From the NCBI GenBank assembly GCA_039519185.1, contig CM076847.1:42566916-42630915 (forward strand): a stretch of 64,000 nucleotides of DNA, in the 5' to 3' direction. Position numbers and translations under genes: made by a program. The DNA is from Astragalus membranaceus (Eukaryota; Streptophyta; Magnoliopsida; Fabales; Fabaceae). Of this stretch, positions 1 through 12,475 are shown piece by piece. How positions within the stretch are numbered: the stretch's first letter is position 1; each line of letters begins with the position of its first letter. Below the pieces are notes generated by a model. It saw only the letters and a program-made list of their open reading frames with translations. It searched no databases and was not told the origin of the DNA.

Positions 1-229
1 TTGGCTTTAGGTTAATGTTGAGATTTCCCCCTACGATCCAGGCAGTCCCTCCCTGCATGGTATGTTGGGTCTCATCTTCCTAAAGCAAAGCAGCCAAGTT
101 CACGGCACCCACCCGGAAGGGATCCAAGGTATGAGACCACGATGTCTTGGGTAGCAAGCGCTAAGAAAGGCGCGGAATTCAAGCAAATGACGAGACCATG
201 AGGTCACAGACACCAGAGATACCCACCTA

Positions 230-935
230 CGAGGGTGATCTCTAGTCTGCAGTTCATAACTTCGTCCATACTTATCCAATGGAGGCGTGTGAGCATGCTT
301 TGGAAATCTAAGAAGAAGAGCTACAATTCTCATGTTGAGCTCAAAATCCAATTCGGACGTCTCCGCACCAAGGAAGGGCGCCCATGAGGGCGCCAGTAGG
401 ATACTTATCCGATGGAGGCGTGTGAGCATGCGTTGGAAAGCTAAGAGGAAGAGATACAATTCTCATGTTGAGCTCAAAATCCAATTCAGGCGTCTCCGCA
501 CCAAGGAAGGGCGCCCATGAGGGCGCCAGCAGCAAACTTATCCGATGGAGGCGTGTGAGCATGCGTTGGAAAGCTAAGAGGAAGAGCTACAATTCTCATG
601 TCGAGCTCAAAATCCAATTCGGACGTCTCCACACCCGGGAAGGGTATCCATGAGGGCGCCAACAGCATCCGAAAGCCGCGTTTTGGCACAAGGCGCCCAC
701 GGGGGCGCCAACATCAGGGCACACCATATTGGCCCAAGGCGCCCAGGAGGAGGGCGCCAACTTCAGGATGTTGCATTTTTACTCAGTCCGAAACTTCGTC
801 CATAATTACCCGATGGAGCCGTGTGAGCATGCGTTGGAAATCTAAGAAGCTTAGCTACAATTCTCATGCTAAGCTCGAAAGCCAATTCATACGTCTCCGC
901 ACCCAGAAAATCAAATGGTGCACGAGCACGTGAGC
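230..935. repeat. 133-bp tandem repeat, about 4-5 degenerate copies
   Basis: The phrase GGAGGCGTGTGAGCATG begins at 281, 414 and 547, and recurs as GGAGCCGTGTGAGCATG at 814. The spacings are 133, 133 and 267 (two periods). Each unit continues with an 'acaattctcatg..gagctc' block and, in the best copies, ends in the hairpin-forming GGCGCCCATGAGGGCGCC or a close variant. The unit between 547 and 814 is rearranged and carries extra GGCGCC-type motifs. Confidence 0.85.
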
Positions 936-1153
936 AAAAAAAAACATAGTGCACGAGCACGTGAGCAAAGAGGAGAAGAAAATGTGGTGTTGCTCACCCA
1001 TACTCACCATCAATCACCTCGATCAAGGCAAGTCAGCGAAAAATACCAATAGACGAGCAGGATAATTGCTGTGACCTTCTGACAATTTAGCAGACCCGAC
1101 GGCGGCACGAGCCATAAGGGCAACCTAACCTACGAGGGCATCCTAAACGACAA

Positions 1154-1202
1154 CGTCAAGTCAAGACCATCCCCCAGGATAATCTTGACTTGGGGGGGCA
1201 AC
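1154..1202 (+). repeat. Internal duplicate of the pre-PPT/PPT segment of T1
   Basis: This stretch (CAAGACCATCC, then ATAATCTTG, then CTTGGGGGGG and CAAC) closely matches 12823-12862, which directly precedes the 3' LTR. After CAAC the sequence diverges, so no LTR start follows here. It is either a duplicated polypurine segment within the element or the scar of an earlier rearrangement. Confidence 0.6.
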
Positions 1203-1214
1203 GGTGGAACCAGG

Positions 1215-1730
1215 TCAATATCCACCAGAGGCACCACCGGGGATCGATATCGAACTTTGTCACGAGGCGTGAAGCGACTTTAAACTTGTCGCAACCTCTG
1301 ACGGGCGAGTTAAATTCAGATCGATTCTGATAAACTGCCCCCAGAGTCACCACGAGGTGTTAACTTTGCCACGAGGCGCGAAGCGGCTATCAAGAGACGT
1401 CGCAACCTCTGATGGGTGAGTTAAATTCGGATCGATTCTGATAAACTTCTGTCAGAGTCCCTAGATGGGCGAAGCGGCATCGCAAATGTCGCAACCTCTA
1501 ATGGGTGAGTTAAATTCGGATAGATTCTGATAAACTCCTGTTAGAGTCCATAAGGCGCGAAGCGGCATATCGAAAAGGTCGCAACCTCTGATGGGTGAGT
1601 TAAATTCGGATCGATTCTGATAAACTTCTGTCAGAGTCCCTAGATGGGCGAAGCGGCATTGCAAATGTCGCAACCTCTAATGGGTGAGTTAAATTCGGAT
1701 AGATTCTGATAAACTGCTGTCAGAGTTAAC
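1215..1730. repeat. ~90-bp tandem repeat, 5 copies
   Basis: The core GTCGCAACCTCT recurs at 1288, 1399, 1488, 1578 and 1667 (spacing 111, 89, 90, 89). It is followed each time by a GAGTTAAATTC block, then GATTCTGATAAACT and a '(C/G)AGAGT' end. No coding potential is apparent. Confidence 0.9.
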
Positions 1731-2385
1731 ATTCAGATGCACAAAGCAAGGACTGGCGCCCGAGCCCACCTCGCGCATGCTAGTCATAGGAATGAGAATC
1801 AAGCCTGACAACCTCATGATCAAATCAAAGGAGGCTCGACTCTAGAACAGCTTCCAGATATAAACAACGAACGTGGCCAATCACTTTGTCGTAGGCAGCA
1901 TAGAAGAATCTCCACCACCTCATGCTCAAAAAGCAGATCATCATTAGAAGAGGTATCGACGAAGCCAGGGAAGCCGGCTTCCTCCGAAGGCACGGTATCA
2001 CTCACCATCTCTCAACCTGCAGGACAGGGGGCAGAACAAGCGGTTACAAGACAGACATGCCCGAACACCCCCTCCCCTGGCGTGGGGGACGTCAACAAAA
2101 CTTGCAGACAACCCCCTCCCCTGAGGTTGGGGACTTCAACAAAACAAGACATGCCCGAACACCCCCTCCCCTGAGGTGGGGGACGTCAACAAAACAAGAC
2201 GTGCTCAAACACAAAATAGCTAGAAATATAAGATGAAGGACAGCCCAAATCACGTTAGTAGTAATTTAGAAGCGGTAAAACTCGTGGAAATGTCAACGAG
2301 GTAATGGTAAGGACAAGAAAAGCAATTCCCCTCGGCACCAAGCAAGAAAAGCAGGCTAAGAGACAAGATGAGCAGCAAAAAATAA
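1731..2385. repeat. Noncoding stretch with C-rich/G-rich short repeats
   Basis: Three copies of CCCCTCCCCT followed by a G-run and '(G)GAC(G/T)TCAACAAAAC' occur at about 2069, 2111 and 2161. A block reading CTCACCATCTC..CAACCTGC..GGACAGGGGGCA lies at about 2000-2033, with a second version at about 4356-4390. Nothing else is recognisable in this stretch. Confidence 0.6.
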
Positions 2386-3770
2386 AGTAACCAGCGCCCA
2401 TGAGGGCGCCTGCAAGGAGGGCGCCCATGAGGGCGCCTGCAAGGTAGCAACCAGCGCCCATGAGGGCGCCTGGCAGGAGAAGGGGGGCGCCATATGGGCG
2501 CCTGGCAGAAGCAACCCGCGCCCATGAGGGCGCCTGGCAGAAGCAACCAGCGCCCATGAGGGCGCCTGGCAGGAGCAAGCAGTGCCCAGTAGAGGGGCGT
2601 CTGGCAAGTGGCAGTCAGCACTATGCAGTAAGGCACCCGTGAGGGCACCAAACCCTGTCTCGCAAAATTAAAGGATGCATGAGCATCTGAGTGCATGAGC
2701 ACGCGAGAAAATAGAAGAGTGCATGAGCACGTAAGAAAATCAAAGGATGCATGAGCATCTGAGTGCATGAGCACGTGAGAAAATAAAAGAGTGCATGACC
2801 ACGTAAGAAAATTAAAGGATGCATGAGCATGTGAGTGCATGAGCATAGAAGGAATTAAAATAGTGCACGAGCACGTGAACAAAAAAGCAGAGTGCCAAGC
2901 ACACATCCACATATGTCAGCGCCCATGAGGGCGCCTGGCAAGGAAGCAACCAGCGCCCATGAGGGCGCCTGGCAGGGCGCCAAGCACCAAGGCAGCGCCC
3001 ATGAGGGCGCCTGGCAAGGCGCCAATGCTGGAGCAGGCAGTGCCCATGAGGGCGCCAATGAAGAGCAGCAGCGCCCATGAGGGTGCCTAGCAGGGTGCCA
3101 AGCACCAAGGCAGCGCCCATGAGGGCGCCTGGCAGGGGAACAATGCAAATCCTTCGCAAGGGGGCAGCCAGCACTGCGCAACAAGGCGTCCAAGGCACCC
3201 ATGAGGACACCTAACCCTGCCTCGCAAAATCTGCTCCACGAGGAGACACCCGACGTATGGCGCCCTAGAGGGCCCCAAAACATGTTCTGCAAGATGGCAC
3301 CAAGCACATCCAGGCTGGCACCAAGGCGCCCTAGAGGGCCCCAAAACATGTTTCTGCAGGATGGCACCAAGCACATCCAGGAAGGCACCAAGGTGCCCTA
3401 GGGGGCGCCAAAACATGTTTCCCATGAGGGCGCCAGATCCTACTCCAAATGCAACAAGGCGGCCATGGCGCCCATGAGGGCGCCAGATCCTCCTCCAGAC
3501 GCAACAAGGCACCCATGGCGCCCATGAGGGCGCCGGATCCTGCTCCAAGAGGCGGCAGCCAGATCAACGCAACAAGGTGCCGATGGCGCCCATGAGGGCG
3601 CCAGATCCTGCTCCAAGAGGCGGCAGCCAAGACAACATGACAAGGCCCCCATGGCGCCCATAAGGGCGCCGAATCCTTCTCCACGAGGAGACACCCAGCA
3701 CACCAAGCGTCCAGCAAGGCGCCCAGGAAGGCGCCAACAGCGGAACTTAGCACTTTGGCTCAAGGCGCCC
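2386..3770. repeat. GC-rich hairpin array built on GGCGCCCATGAGGGCGCC
   Basis: Dozens of copies of GCGCCCATGAGGGCGCC are spaced irregularly by about 30-60 bp. GGCGCCC and GGGCGCC are perfect inverted arms around ATGA, so every copy can fold as a 7-bp stem with a 4-nt loop. Local higher-order units are visible, such as an 'AAAACATGTT..GGATGGCACCAAGCACATCCAGG' unit around 3280-3400 and a 'GATCCT(C/G)CTCCA' unit around 3425-3670. Open frames on both strands here are a by-product of stop-poor repeats. Confidence 0.85.
2660..2885. repeat. Degenerate GTGCATGAGCAC repeat
   Basis: The motif (G)TGCATGAGCA(C/T) alternates with A-rich spacers (GAGAAAAT and relatives) about every 25-40 bp. A related GTGCACGAGCACGTGAGCAAA pair occurs at 919-965, so the motif is dispersed through the element. 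Confidence 0.75.
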
Positions 3771-4715
3771 AGGGATGCGCCAACACCAGGAGATGAGTCA
3801 CGGTCACGACAAAGAGATATTGCACAATTCAATGAGCCAAAAGAAAGGGTGAATAAAGATAAAATCATGTATGGCATAGAAGTCATCATTGAAATAGCAA
3901 AATCCTATAAGGCAAAATCCAGCCATCCAGCAAATAAAAGAGAAAGTATAGGTGAAAAGCAAATCAACCAAAGAGAAATGGTCAGGGGCAAGGACATCGA
4001 AGTCCACACTATTGGGATGATATCTGACAGTTCCCCCACCTAGAACCCAGGAGGGCGCCTGGCCAGTGGGCGCTTGGCAGGAGGGCGCCTGGCAAGAGCA
4101 CTTTGACATAAGGCGCCAACATCGGGATGACTTAGCACTCCGGTACTTTGGCAAGCGGTTTCCAACGCTTTATGTAGGTCCACCTGAAGCCGATTCTTAT
4201 CCAAGATAAACCGATTCCCCTCTTCATTCACCCCTACATAGTACAACAAGGTTAAAAGACCACCTCAAAGAATAAGTTAAAAGTTCCAAGTGTTCACCCA
4301 AAAAGGACTACCGGAATGAGGTCAACGCCCCATGTGTCAAGGCTGTCTCCATCGTCCTCACCATCTCCCAACCTGCTGGACAGGGGGCAACACAAACAGT
4401 TAAGTACCAGTCAAACAACACCCTATCCCGAGGTGGGAGACTTCAAAGAAACGAGACGAACTCGAAAGCCAAGAGGCTAAGAAAAGAAACTAAGTGTCAC
4501 CACAATTACCAAGTGATAGAGAAGCAGCAAGGTCGGGTGAACAATCGGGAAAAAGACAAGTCCCCTTGATGGCAAGAAGCCTGAAAATATCAAATCAAAG
4601 AGCAAGTCAAAACAAGCAACAAAACGAACAACAAAGAAGGAAGTACAAAGCGAAACCTAAGGTCGAAACTGATGCCGAAGGGGGCACCCGGCAGGGCGCC
4701 AAGTCAGACAACACA
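3771..4715. other. T1 noncoding sequence, no gene seen
   Basis: The stretch is mostly A-rich with a few GGCGCC motifs at 4052-4115 and a second copy of the G-rich module at about 4356-4395. It ends at the ACACA target site of LARD-1 (4711-4715). I see no credible coding region. Confidence 0.6.
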
Positions 4716-7219
4716 TGTAACACCCCATTTTCTACCCATTAATTTATTTATGAAAAATATCAGAGTTTTCAAATTTTAAATACACCACAAGGGATGTCAC
4801 ACTTACTTCGTTAAACGTCACGCGCCAAATTACTCACTTTTCGAAAACGGCCTTATAGTACTTTCAAAACGTCATTGTCATGTAAAATACAACTACACAG
4901 CGGGAAAATCCAACAAGTTTAATCATAATAGGCATTGCAACTGGGCAAGGCTTACAATACTAAAATCCAACAACGACAACAATCATAAGTGACTTAAACA
5001 ATCGTCATTCCCCCTAGTGTTACATAATCAGAGCAGACGACCCGACTCAGCTAGTGAAGATACTTAAGCCTTCACTCGAGATCACCTGCACGTTACCGCA
5101 TAGGGGTAACATTCAAACAGAAGGGGTGAGTTCATCTAACAATATAGTAAAGCTTATGATAAGCACTATGCTAGAGTTATGACACTATATCAACCACATC
5201 ACGACACATCAAGTCAGTCATCAATAATAATCACCACAACAAATCATCGCAATGCCAGCTTTATAAACCACATCACAAACATCAATTCAATCACTACAAA
5301 AGCTCATCACAATGTCATGTAGGTGTATGAAGTGCAACCCACTCGCGGGCATATGCATGAGGTACCTTTTCACAAACGTCGCTTAGCCATTATGGCCTCA
5401 TCGTCACTTAGCCTTTTGGGCCTCAAAACGTCACTGGGTTTATGCATATGGGGCATGAGACACTATGACATGCACCACTCATAAACACAATCACGGTCAA
5501 CTATGTGACCCGTCACTTACCAATTTGCCAAACAAGAGGCACAACACCTGCCAATTCACAATTCACACACAACAACGTCACTTAGCCTTTTAGGCCTTAA
5601 CATCACTTAGCCTTTTTGGGCCTCAAAACGTCACTGGGTTTTTCATCGTCACTTATTCATAAACATCATCAACTCAAATAGTTCAACGTCACTTATTTTC
5701 ATCGTCACTTATTCATAAACATCATCAACTCAAACAATAGCCAATGAGGGCAAAAACGTCATTTACTAGCCACCAAGGGCATCATCGTCATCTACACGTA
5801 ATTGTCAACAACATTGGCCACTAAGGGCAAAAAGGGTCATAACTAGCCACTAAGGGCATCATCGTCATTTACACATCATAATTAACAACATTGGCCACTA
5901 AGGGTAAAACGGTCATTAAACTAGCCACTAAGGGCATCATCGTCGAAATTATCACTTTTGACACTAAAACGTTAAAACCACTGGTTATACACAAAAGGGA
6001 TTTTTAAAGACACCAAAACATCTTTTCAATGTCACAGCAACGATCACCGGGAACAGCCACTTGGGGCGCCCCAGCAACCTTCAGAAATAATAAGTTTTTA
6101 TTTTTAAAAATGGGACACACAGATAGGCAACTGAAAAAGCTTCCCAACACATTTTGAAACGTTTAAAACGAATGTCCGAGTCAAAAGATATGGCGAAAAC
6201 AGTTTTCATAAAAATTTTGGAACATCCTGAAAAATGGCGCCCTGGGCGCCCAGCGCCCAGGCACCTGGCGCTCAGCGCCCAGCAAAACACAACACGCACA
6301 CACACACGGGCGCTCAGCGCCCAGCGCTCCACACACAGCAACACACACGGGCGCTCAGCGCCCAGCACAGGGCGCCTGGCGCCCAGAACACTTCCAGCAA
6401 CCAGAATTCTTGTTCTAAACACCCACACATCATGCCAAAACATCATCAAACATAACCAAACCATTCTCAAACATACCGATCATCACCAATTGCATATGAA
6501 CACCATCTAACACAACCAAATCATCATCAAAATGCGTCCAATCACCTTGAACATACACATTATCACATTTATCTCAAAATCATCATCAACCACAATTTCC
6601 CAAATAACAAGTTATCATATGCCTAAGGTTCATCAATAATCTCTAGAAATACATAAAACGGCATCCATAGAGCCTACCCTTACTTAGTCCCCATCATAAA
6701 ACCCTATTATAGAGAAGATGAGACCCACCCTTACCTTAGCCCTTAGGAGATGAAACGAGTGAAACCCTAGCCTTTCCTTGCTCCTCCTAGGTTGCGCCTC
6801 CCTCTTCTCCTTCTTCTCCTATGGCCGCGCCTCTCCTCTCTCACTCTCCTCTCTAATTCGCGTTTTCTTTCTTTTTGGCACAAATGAGCTACACCTTAAT
6901 TTTCTAGCTTAAGTATGCTTGGATCACGGGCTTCTATTGGGCTAATTCGAATTAATCAAGGGCTTAACACTAACACCTCTAATTTTATTATTTTTAACCC
7001 ACACGAGGCCCTCCCCTCTAATCCTCTTATTTTCATTCGTTCCAATTACTAATAAAGCTCACATACACAAGCATACATATATTTTATTATTTCACTTATT
7101 TTTCTCAAAACACAAATCCCAGATATTTAACTACATAAGTTAATTACTGACACAATTAAATCAATTAAATAATTAAATCACTTAACAAAATAATTAACTC
7201 AAATAATTGGGCTGTTACA
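4716..7219 (-). repeat. LARD-1 3' LTR (left copy)
   Basis: 2504 bp, starting TGTAACACCCC and ending CTGTTACA. It differs from the right copy by scattered substitutions and short indels. It contains several phrases of the type GCCACTAAGGGCATCATCGTC at about 5740-5945, 'CGTCACTTAGCCTTTT(G)GGCCT' copies at about 5400-5640, and a GGCGCC/CAGCGCCCAG-rich segment at 6236-6390. Confidence 0.92.
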
Positions 7220-9258
7220 ACTCTCCCCCACTTAAAGGAATTTCGTCCTCGAAATTTTTACCCGCCAAGGCTAACACTCTCCCACCAACGACTAAGCTAT
7301 CTAGACAACTAGTTCTATCTACCATGCTGATCACCATTTCTCTGATTACCGGCGGTAAGTGATTGGGCGGCCGTCCCTCCTACTTATTCAGCCAGGTAGC
7401 TTTGAGAAATAACAACCAGACACATTCCTCTCCCTAAGGATCTCCGATAGGGATTTGAGCGTAATCACGTTGGTACCACGTGATCACCCCCTAAGCTCTA
7501 TTAAAGTTCCTTCCCAATTCGACATGCTAAGACCCCGCTGCGCTACTCTGATAAACTAGCTCGCATTCTACCTCACTCATCTACCCTTAAGGATAACAAA
7601 AATACATCGATCATCACAGCATCACGACGAAACTCACAGGGTGCATAACAGTCGTACAACAAGCCTCATAATTTAGCAACACGACAACAACATCAACCAA
7701 CAACTTTGCCACTCAGGCGACATCAACAACTAAAATTGCCACTCAGGCGACATCAACAACTAAAATTGCCACTCAGGCGACATCAACAACGACAACCAAC
7801 AGCAAAGCAACATCATCAACAACAACAACGCATGGGGCATAGTAGCGGCGTACTAATCAATAATGGCCATCGGCCCACAACAACAAATCAACAACAATAT
7901 AACTTGGGCCATTCGGCGGTACTCAAAACAACACTCGAACATCAACATTATTAACGAGGCAACCACAAGCAACAGCAAAGCAACAATGCGGAGACAACTC
8001 CGGGACCAACAATCCCATAACCAACAACAACAGCAACTAGGGCACCAGGCCACCGACAACACAACAACAATTACGGGCACTACGGCACCGACAACGCCAC
8101 AACAACCTAAATCAACCGACACGCCGAAAAATCAACAACACCAGAACCAGTCAATTTTGCCTTGAAATTAGAATATTCAGTTAGGCCTCTGAATAAGCTT
8201 TCCGAAACATTTTAGTTTACTCAAATCGGACTCCTGGTTCAAAAGATATTGCAAAAACATTTTTCCGTTACAATGACAGCATAAACTAAGCAACGCAGGA
8301 AATTCCAGCACTCACACATAAACTTCAACAATTTATTTACCCAATCAAACGACATCGGAATTCAGCAAACAACCCCTCTACGGAAAACTTACGGAGTCTA
8401 GTTTCTGGCTGTATTTTTAGAATTTCAAAACGATGAGTCCAATAGCACAGTTTTCGCAAAAAAATGCAGTAGGTCCAGAAAATGGGGCAGCGACTGTGTC
8501 CAAAGTTGTGACTCTTCTACAATGACCAAAACAAAGCCAAAATGACAAGCATTCAGTCTAATTTCTAAAATTGTAAGTTATATAATTTATCAACCAGTAA
8601 AACAGTCCCAGTTTAGCCGAAAACCAAACCTACTCAAAGTGTCTACACAGTGAGCTTAGCAACAAATCATTACTCTTTTTCAAATAAAACCAACTAGAAA
8701 AATCATTTTCCAATCCAACGAAAACTTCACCTCTATACTTCCTCATTTAAAATCCTAAGTCAAAAATAATTTTACTTCCTTTGATCTCCACCACATTAAC
8801 ACCCACGTTCATTCATTAAAAATAGATTTTATTACTAATTTTAGTATCCAACCCTAAAATCGTCCATTAGACATTTCAAAACGATTTCAGAAATCATTTT
8901 TACTTTTCAGATCACAAAACTACATAGCACAGGCATTAGTATTACTCAAATGAAACGGTTTTCAGAAACAGCAACAGTTCTCGAAAATAGCTTTTTGCAA
9001 CCAACAGCAATCAAACCGCAACAGCACAGTAATTTCAGCAACCAACAACAGGGACACAAAGTTCGCACGCGGAAATGCAATACAACACAAAGCACCAGTA
9101 GGGGCATCTCCCCCACTAGTTCACTTACCATTAGCAACTCTTGGCTTACCTGCAACACAAATATTGGTCAGCACTTAAAAGACAACAGTTGGTCGTACAC
9201 CGACACAACGACTCGACGACTTGGCCGGACGGACCAACCATTGCTCTGATACCACTAA
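7220..9258 (-). other. LARD-1 internal region, noncoding
   Basis: The region is bounded by the polypurine tract (7220-7236) and the primer-binding site (9243-9254). It holds three head-to-tail copies of a ~31-bp unit containing GCCACTCAGGCGACATCAAC at 7704-7790, and A/C-rich CAACAACA sequence up to 8160. The part at about 8140-8560 is clearly homologous to 29660-30060 of LARD-2. I see no gag, protease or reverse transcriptase remnant. Confidence 0.8.
9243..9254 (-). other. Primer-binding site of LARD-1
   Basis: On the minus strand this reads TGGTATCAGAGC, the usual complement of the 3' end of initiator tRNA-Met. It lies 4 bp from the LTR at 9259. Confidence 0.9.
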
Positions 9259-11776
9259 TGCAACACCCCATTTTCTACCCATTAATTTATTTATAAAAAA
9301 TATCAGAGTTTTCAAATTTTAAATACACCACAAGGGATGTCACACTTACTTCGTTAAACGTCACGCGCCAAATTGCTCACTTTTCGAAAACGGCCTTATA
9401 GTACTTTCAAAACGTCATTGTCATGTAAAATACAACTACACAGCGGGAAAATCCAACAAGTTTAATCATAATAGGCATTGCAACTAGGCAAGGCTTACAA
9501 TACTAAAATCCAACAACGACAACAATCATAAGTGACTTAAACAATCGTCATTCCCCCTAGTGTTACATAATCAGAGCAGACGACCCGACTCAGCTAGTGA
9601 AGATACTTAAGCCTTCACTCGAGATCACCTGCACGTTACCGCATAGGGGTAACATTCAAACAGAAGGGTGAGTTCATCTAACAATATAATAAAGCTTATG
9701 ATAAGCACTATGCTAGAGTTATGACACTATATCAACCACATCACGACACGTCAAGTCAGTCATCAATAATAATCACCACAACAAATCATCGCAATGCCAG
9801 CTTTATAAATCACATCACAAACATCAATTCAATCACTACAAAAGCTCATCACAATGTCATCTAGGTGTATGAAGTGCAACCCACTCGCGGGCATATGCAT
9901 GAGGTACCTTTTCACAAACGTCGCTTAGCCATTATGGCCTCATCGTCACTTAGCCTTTTGGGCCTCAAAACGTCACTGGGTTTATGCATATGGGGCATGA
10001 GACACTATGACATGCACCACTCACAAACACACAATCACGGTCAACTATGTGACCCGTCACTTACCAATTTGCCAAACAAGAGGCACAACACCTGCCAATT
10101 CACAATTCACACACAACAACGTCACTTAGCCTTTTAGGCCTTAACATCACTTAGCCTTTTTGGGCCTCAAAACGTCACTGGGTTTTTCATCGTCACTTAT
10201 TCATAAACATCATCAACTCAAATAGTTCAACGTCACTTATTTTCATCGTCACTTATTCATAAACATCATCAACTCAAACAATAGCCACTGAGGGCAAAAA
10301 CGTCATTTACTAGCCACCAAGGGCATCATCGTCATCTACACGTAATTGTCAACAACATTGGCCACTAAGGGCAAAAAGGGTCATTTAACTAGCCACTAAG
10401 GGCATCATCGTCATTTACACATCATAATTAACAACATTGGCCATTAAGGGTAAAACGGTCATTTAACTAGCCACTAAGGGCATCATCGTCGAAATTATCA
10501 CTTTTGACACTAAAACGTTAAAACCACTGGTTATACACAAAAGGGATTTTTAAAGACACCAAAACATCTTTTCAATGTCACAGCAACGATCACCGGGAAC
10601 AGCCACTTGGGGCGCCCCAGCAACCTTCAGAAATAATAAGTTTTAATTTTTAAAACCGGGACACACAGATAGGCAACTGAAAAAGCTTCCCAACACTTTT
10701 TGAAACGTTTAAAACGGATGTCCGAGTCAAAAGATATGGCGAAAACAGTTTTCCTAAAAATTTGGGAACATCCTGAAAAATGGCGCCCCGGGCGCCCAGG
10801 CACCTGGCGCCCAGCCCAGCAAAACACAACACGCACACACACACGGGCGCTCAGCGCCCAGTGCTGGCTCCCAGCGCCCAGCGCTCCACACACAGCAACA
10901 CACACGGGCGCTCAGCGCCCAGCACAGGCCGCCTGGCGCCCAGAACACTTCCAGCAACCAGAATTCTTTTTCTAAACACCCACACATCATGTCAAAACAT
11001 CATCACACATAACCAAACCATTCTCAAACATACCGATCATCACCAATTGCATATGAACACCATCTAACACAACCAAATCATCATCAAAACGCGTCCAATC
11101 ACCTTGAACATACACATTATCACATTTATCTCAAAATCATCATCAACCACAATTTCCCAAATAACAAGTTATCATATGCCTAGGGTTCATCAATAATCTC
11201 TAGAAATACATAAAACGGCATCCATAGAGCCTACCCTTACTTAGTCCCCATCATAAAACCCTATTATAGAGAAGATGAGACCCACCCTTACCTTAGCCCT
11301 TAGGAGATGAAACGAGTGAAACCCTAGCCTTTCCTTGCTCCTCCTAGGTTGCGCCTCCCTCTTCTCCTTCTTCTCCTATGTCCCCGCCTCTCCTCTCTCA
11401 CTCTCCTCTCTAATTCGCGTTTTCTTTCCTTTTGGCACAAATGAGCTACACCTTAATTTTCTAGCTTAAGTATGCTTGGATCACGGGCTTCTATTGGGCT
11501 AATTCGAATTAATCAAGGGCTTAACACTAACACCTCTAATTTTATTATTTTTAACCCACACGAGGCCCTCTCCTCTAATCCTCTTATTTTCATTCGTTCC
11601 AATTACTAATAAAGCTCACATACACAAGCATACATATATTTTATTATTTCACTTATTTTTCTCAAAACACAAATCCCAGATATTTAACTACATAAGTTAA
11701 TTACTGACACAATTAAATCAATTAAATAATTAAATCACTTAACAAAATAATTAACTCAAATAATTGGGCTGTTACA
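9259..11776 (-). repeat. LARD-1 5' LTR (right copy)
   Basis: 2518 bp. Its outer end is GCTGTTACA at 11776. The inner end carries TGCAACACCCC instead of TGTAACACCCC, a single change in the terminal motif. The GC-rich segment at 10785-10950 differs by short indels from its partner at 6236-6390. Confidence 0.92.
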
Positions 11777-11829
11777 ACACAAGTCGCCCAACACCAGGTG
11801 CCCAAGAGGGCGCCAGTTCCCTTCTCGCC

Positions 11830-12475
11830 GATCATCAAGCGCAAGACGCCCCTCTGGGCGCCACTCCCCTAGGTGTGTGATTCATCAAGTGCAAGGCACC
11901 CATGAGGGCGCCAATCTCTCTTATGCAAACCATCGAGCACGTGGCACCCACGAGGGAGCCACTCTCCCGGATGGGTGATTCATCAAGTGCAAGGCACCCA
12001 CGAGGGCGCCAACCTCTCTTGTGAAAATCATCGAGCACGTGGCACCCTACGAGGGCGCCACTCTCCCCGATGGGCGATTCATCAAGTGTAAGGCACCCAC
12101 GAGGGCGCCAATCTCTCATGTGCAAACCATCGAGCACGTGGCACCCACGAGGGCGCCACTCTCCCCGGTGTGCGATTCATCAAGTGCAAGGCACCCACGA
12201 GGGCGCCAACCTCTCTTGTGCAAATCATTGAGCACGTGGCACCCATGAGGGCGCCACTCTCCCCGATGGGTGATTCATCAAGTGTAAGGCACCCACGAGG
12301 GTGCCAATCTCTCTTGTGCAAACCATCGAGCACGTGGCACCCACAAGGGCGCCACTCTCCCCGGTGTGCGATTCATCAAGTGCAAGGCACCCACGAGGGC
12401 GCCAACCTCTCTGGTGCAAATCATCGAGCACAAGGCACCCACGAGGGCGCCACTCCCCTTTTGAAAAACGCCCAA
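11830..12475. repeat. 98-bp tandem repeat, about 6 copies
   Basis: GATTCATCAAGTG begins at 11879, 11977, 12076, 12174, 12272 and 12370, giving a 98-99 bp period. Each unit has two GGCACCCACGAGGGCGCC-type inverted motifs separated by 'CTCT(C/G)(T/G)TGTGCAAA' and 'CATCGAGCACGTGGCA'. It is part of T1 on the right side of the LARD-1 insertion and matches the style of the repeats at 230-3770. Confidence 0.92.

Larger units (their letters stand above)
4716..11776 (-). mobile_element. LARD-1: non-autonomous Tekay/Del-like LTR retrotransposon
   Basis: Two nearly identical direct repeats of about 2.5 kb (4716-7219 and 9259-11776) bound a 2.04-kb internal region. The element begins TGTAACACCCC and ends GGGCTGTTACA. 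It is flanked by identical ACACA at 4711-4715 and 11777-11781, a perfect 5-bp target duplication. On the minus strand the primer-binding site TGGTATCAGAGC (initiator Met tRNA type) lies at 9243-9254 and the polypurine tract at 7220-7236. The sequence just before the tract (TTTCGAGGACGAAATTCC on the minus strand) resembles the extreme 3' end of Tekay/Del chromovirus pol as I know that family. No gag or pol is present, so mobilisation would need proteins supplied by a relative. The near-identity of the LTRs suggests a recent insertion. Confidence 0.92.

Noticed and set aside
2250..3890. Long open frames on the minus strand (up to about 220 codons) with repeated PSWAP/RPHGR-like phrases
   Set aside because: They overlap in all three minus frames and the + strand and track the GC-rich hairpin repeat, which lacks stop codons in several frames. 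There is no domain, start context or codon pattern.
11830..12475. Regular repeat array that could be taken for a CRISPR array
   Set aside because: The whole 98-bp unit is repeated, with no unique spacers; the setting is a plant retrotransposon.
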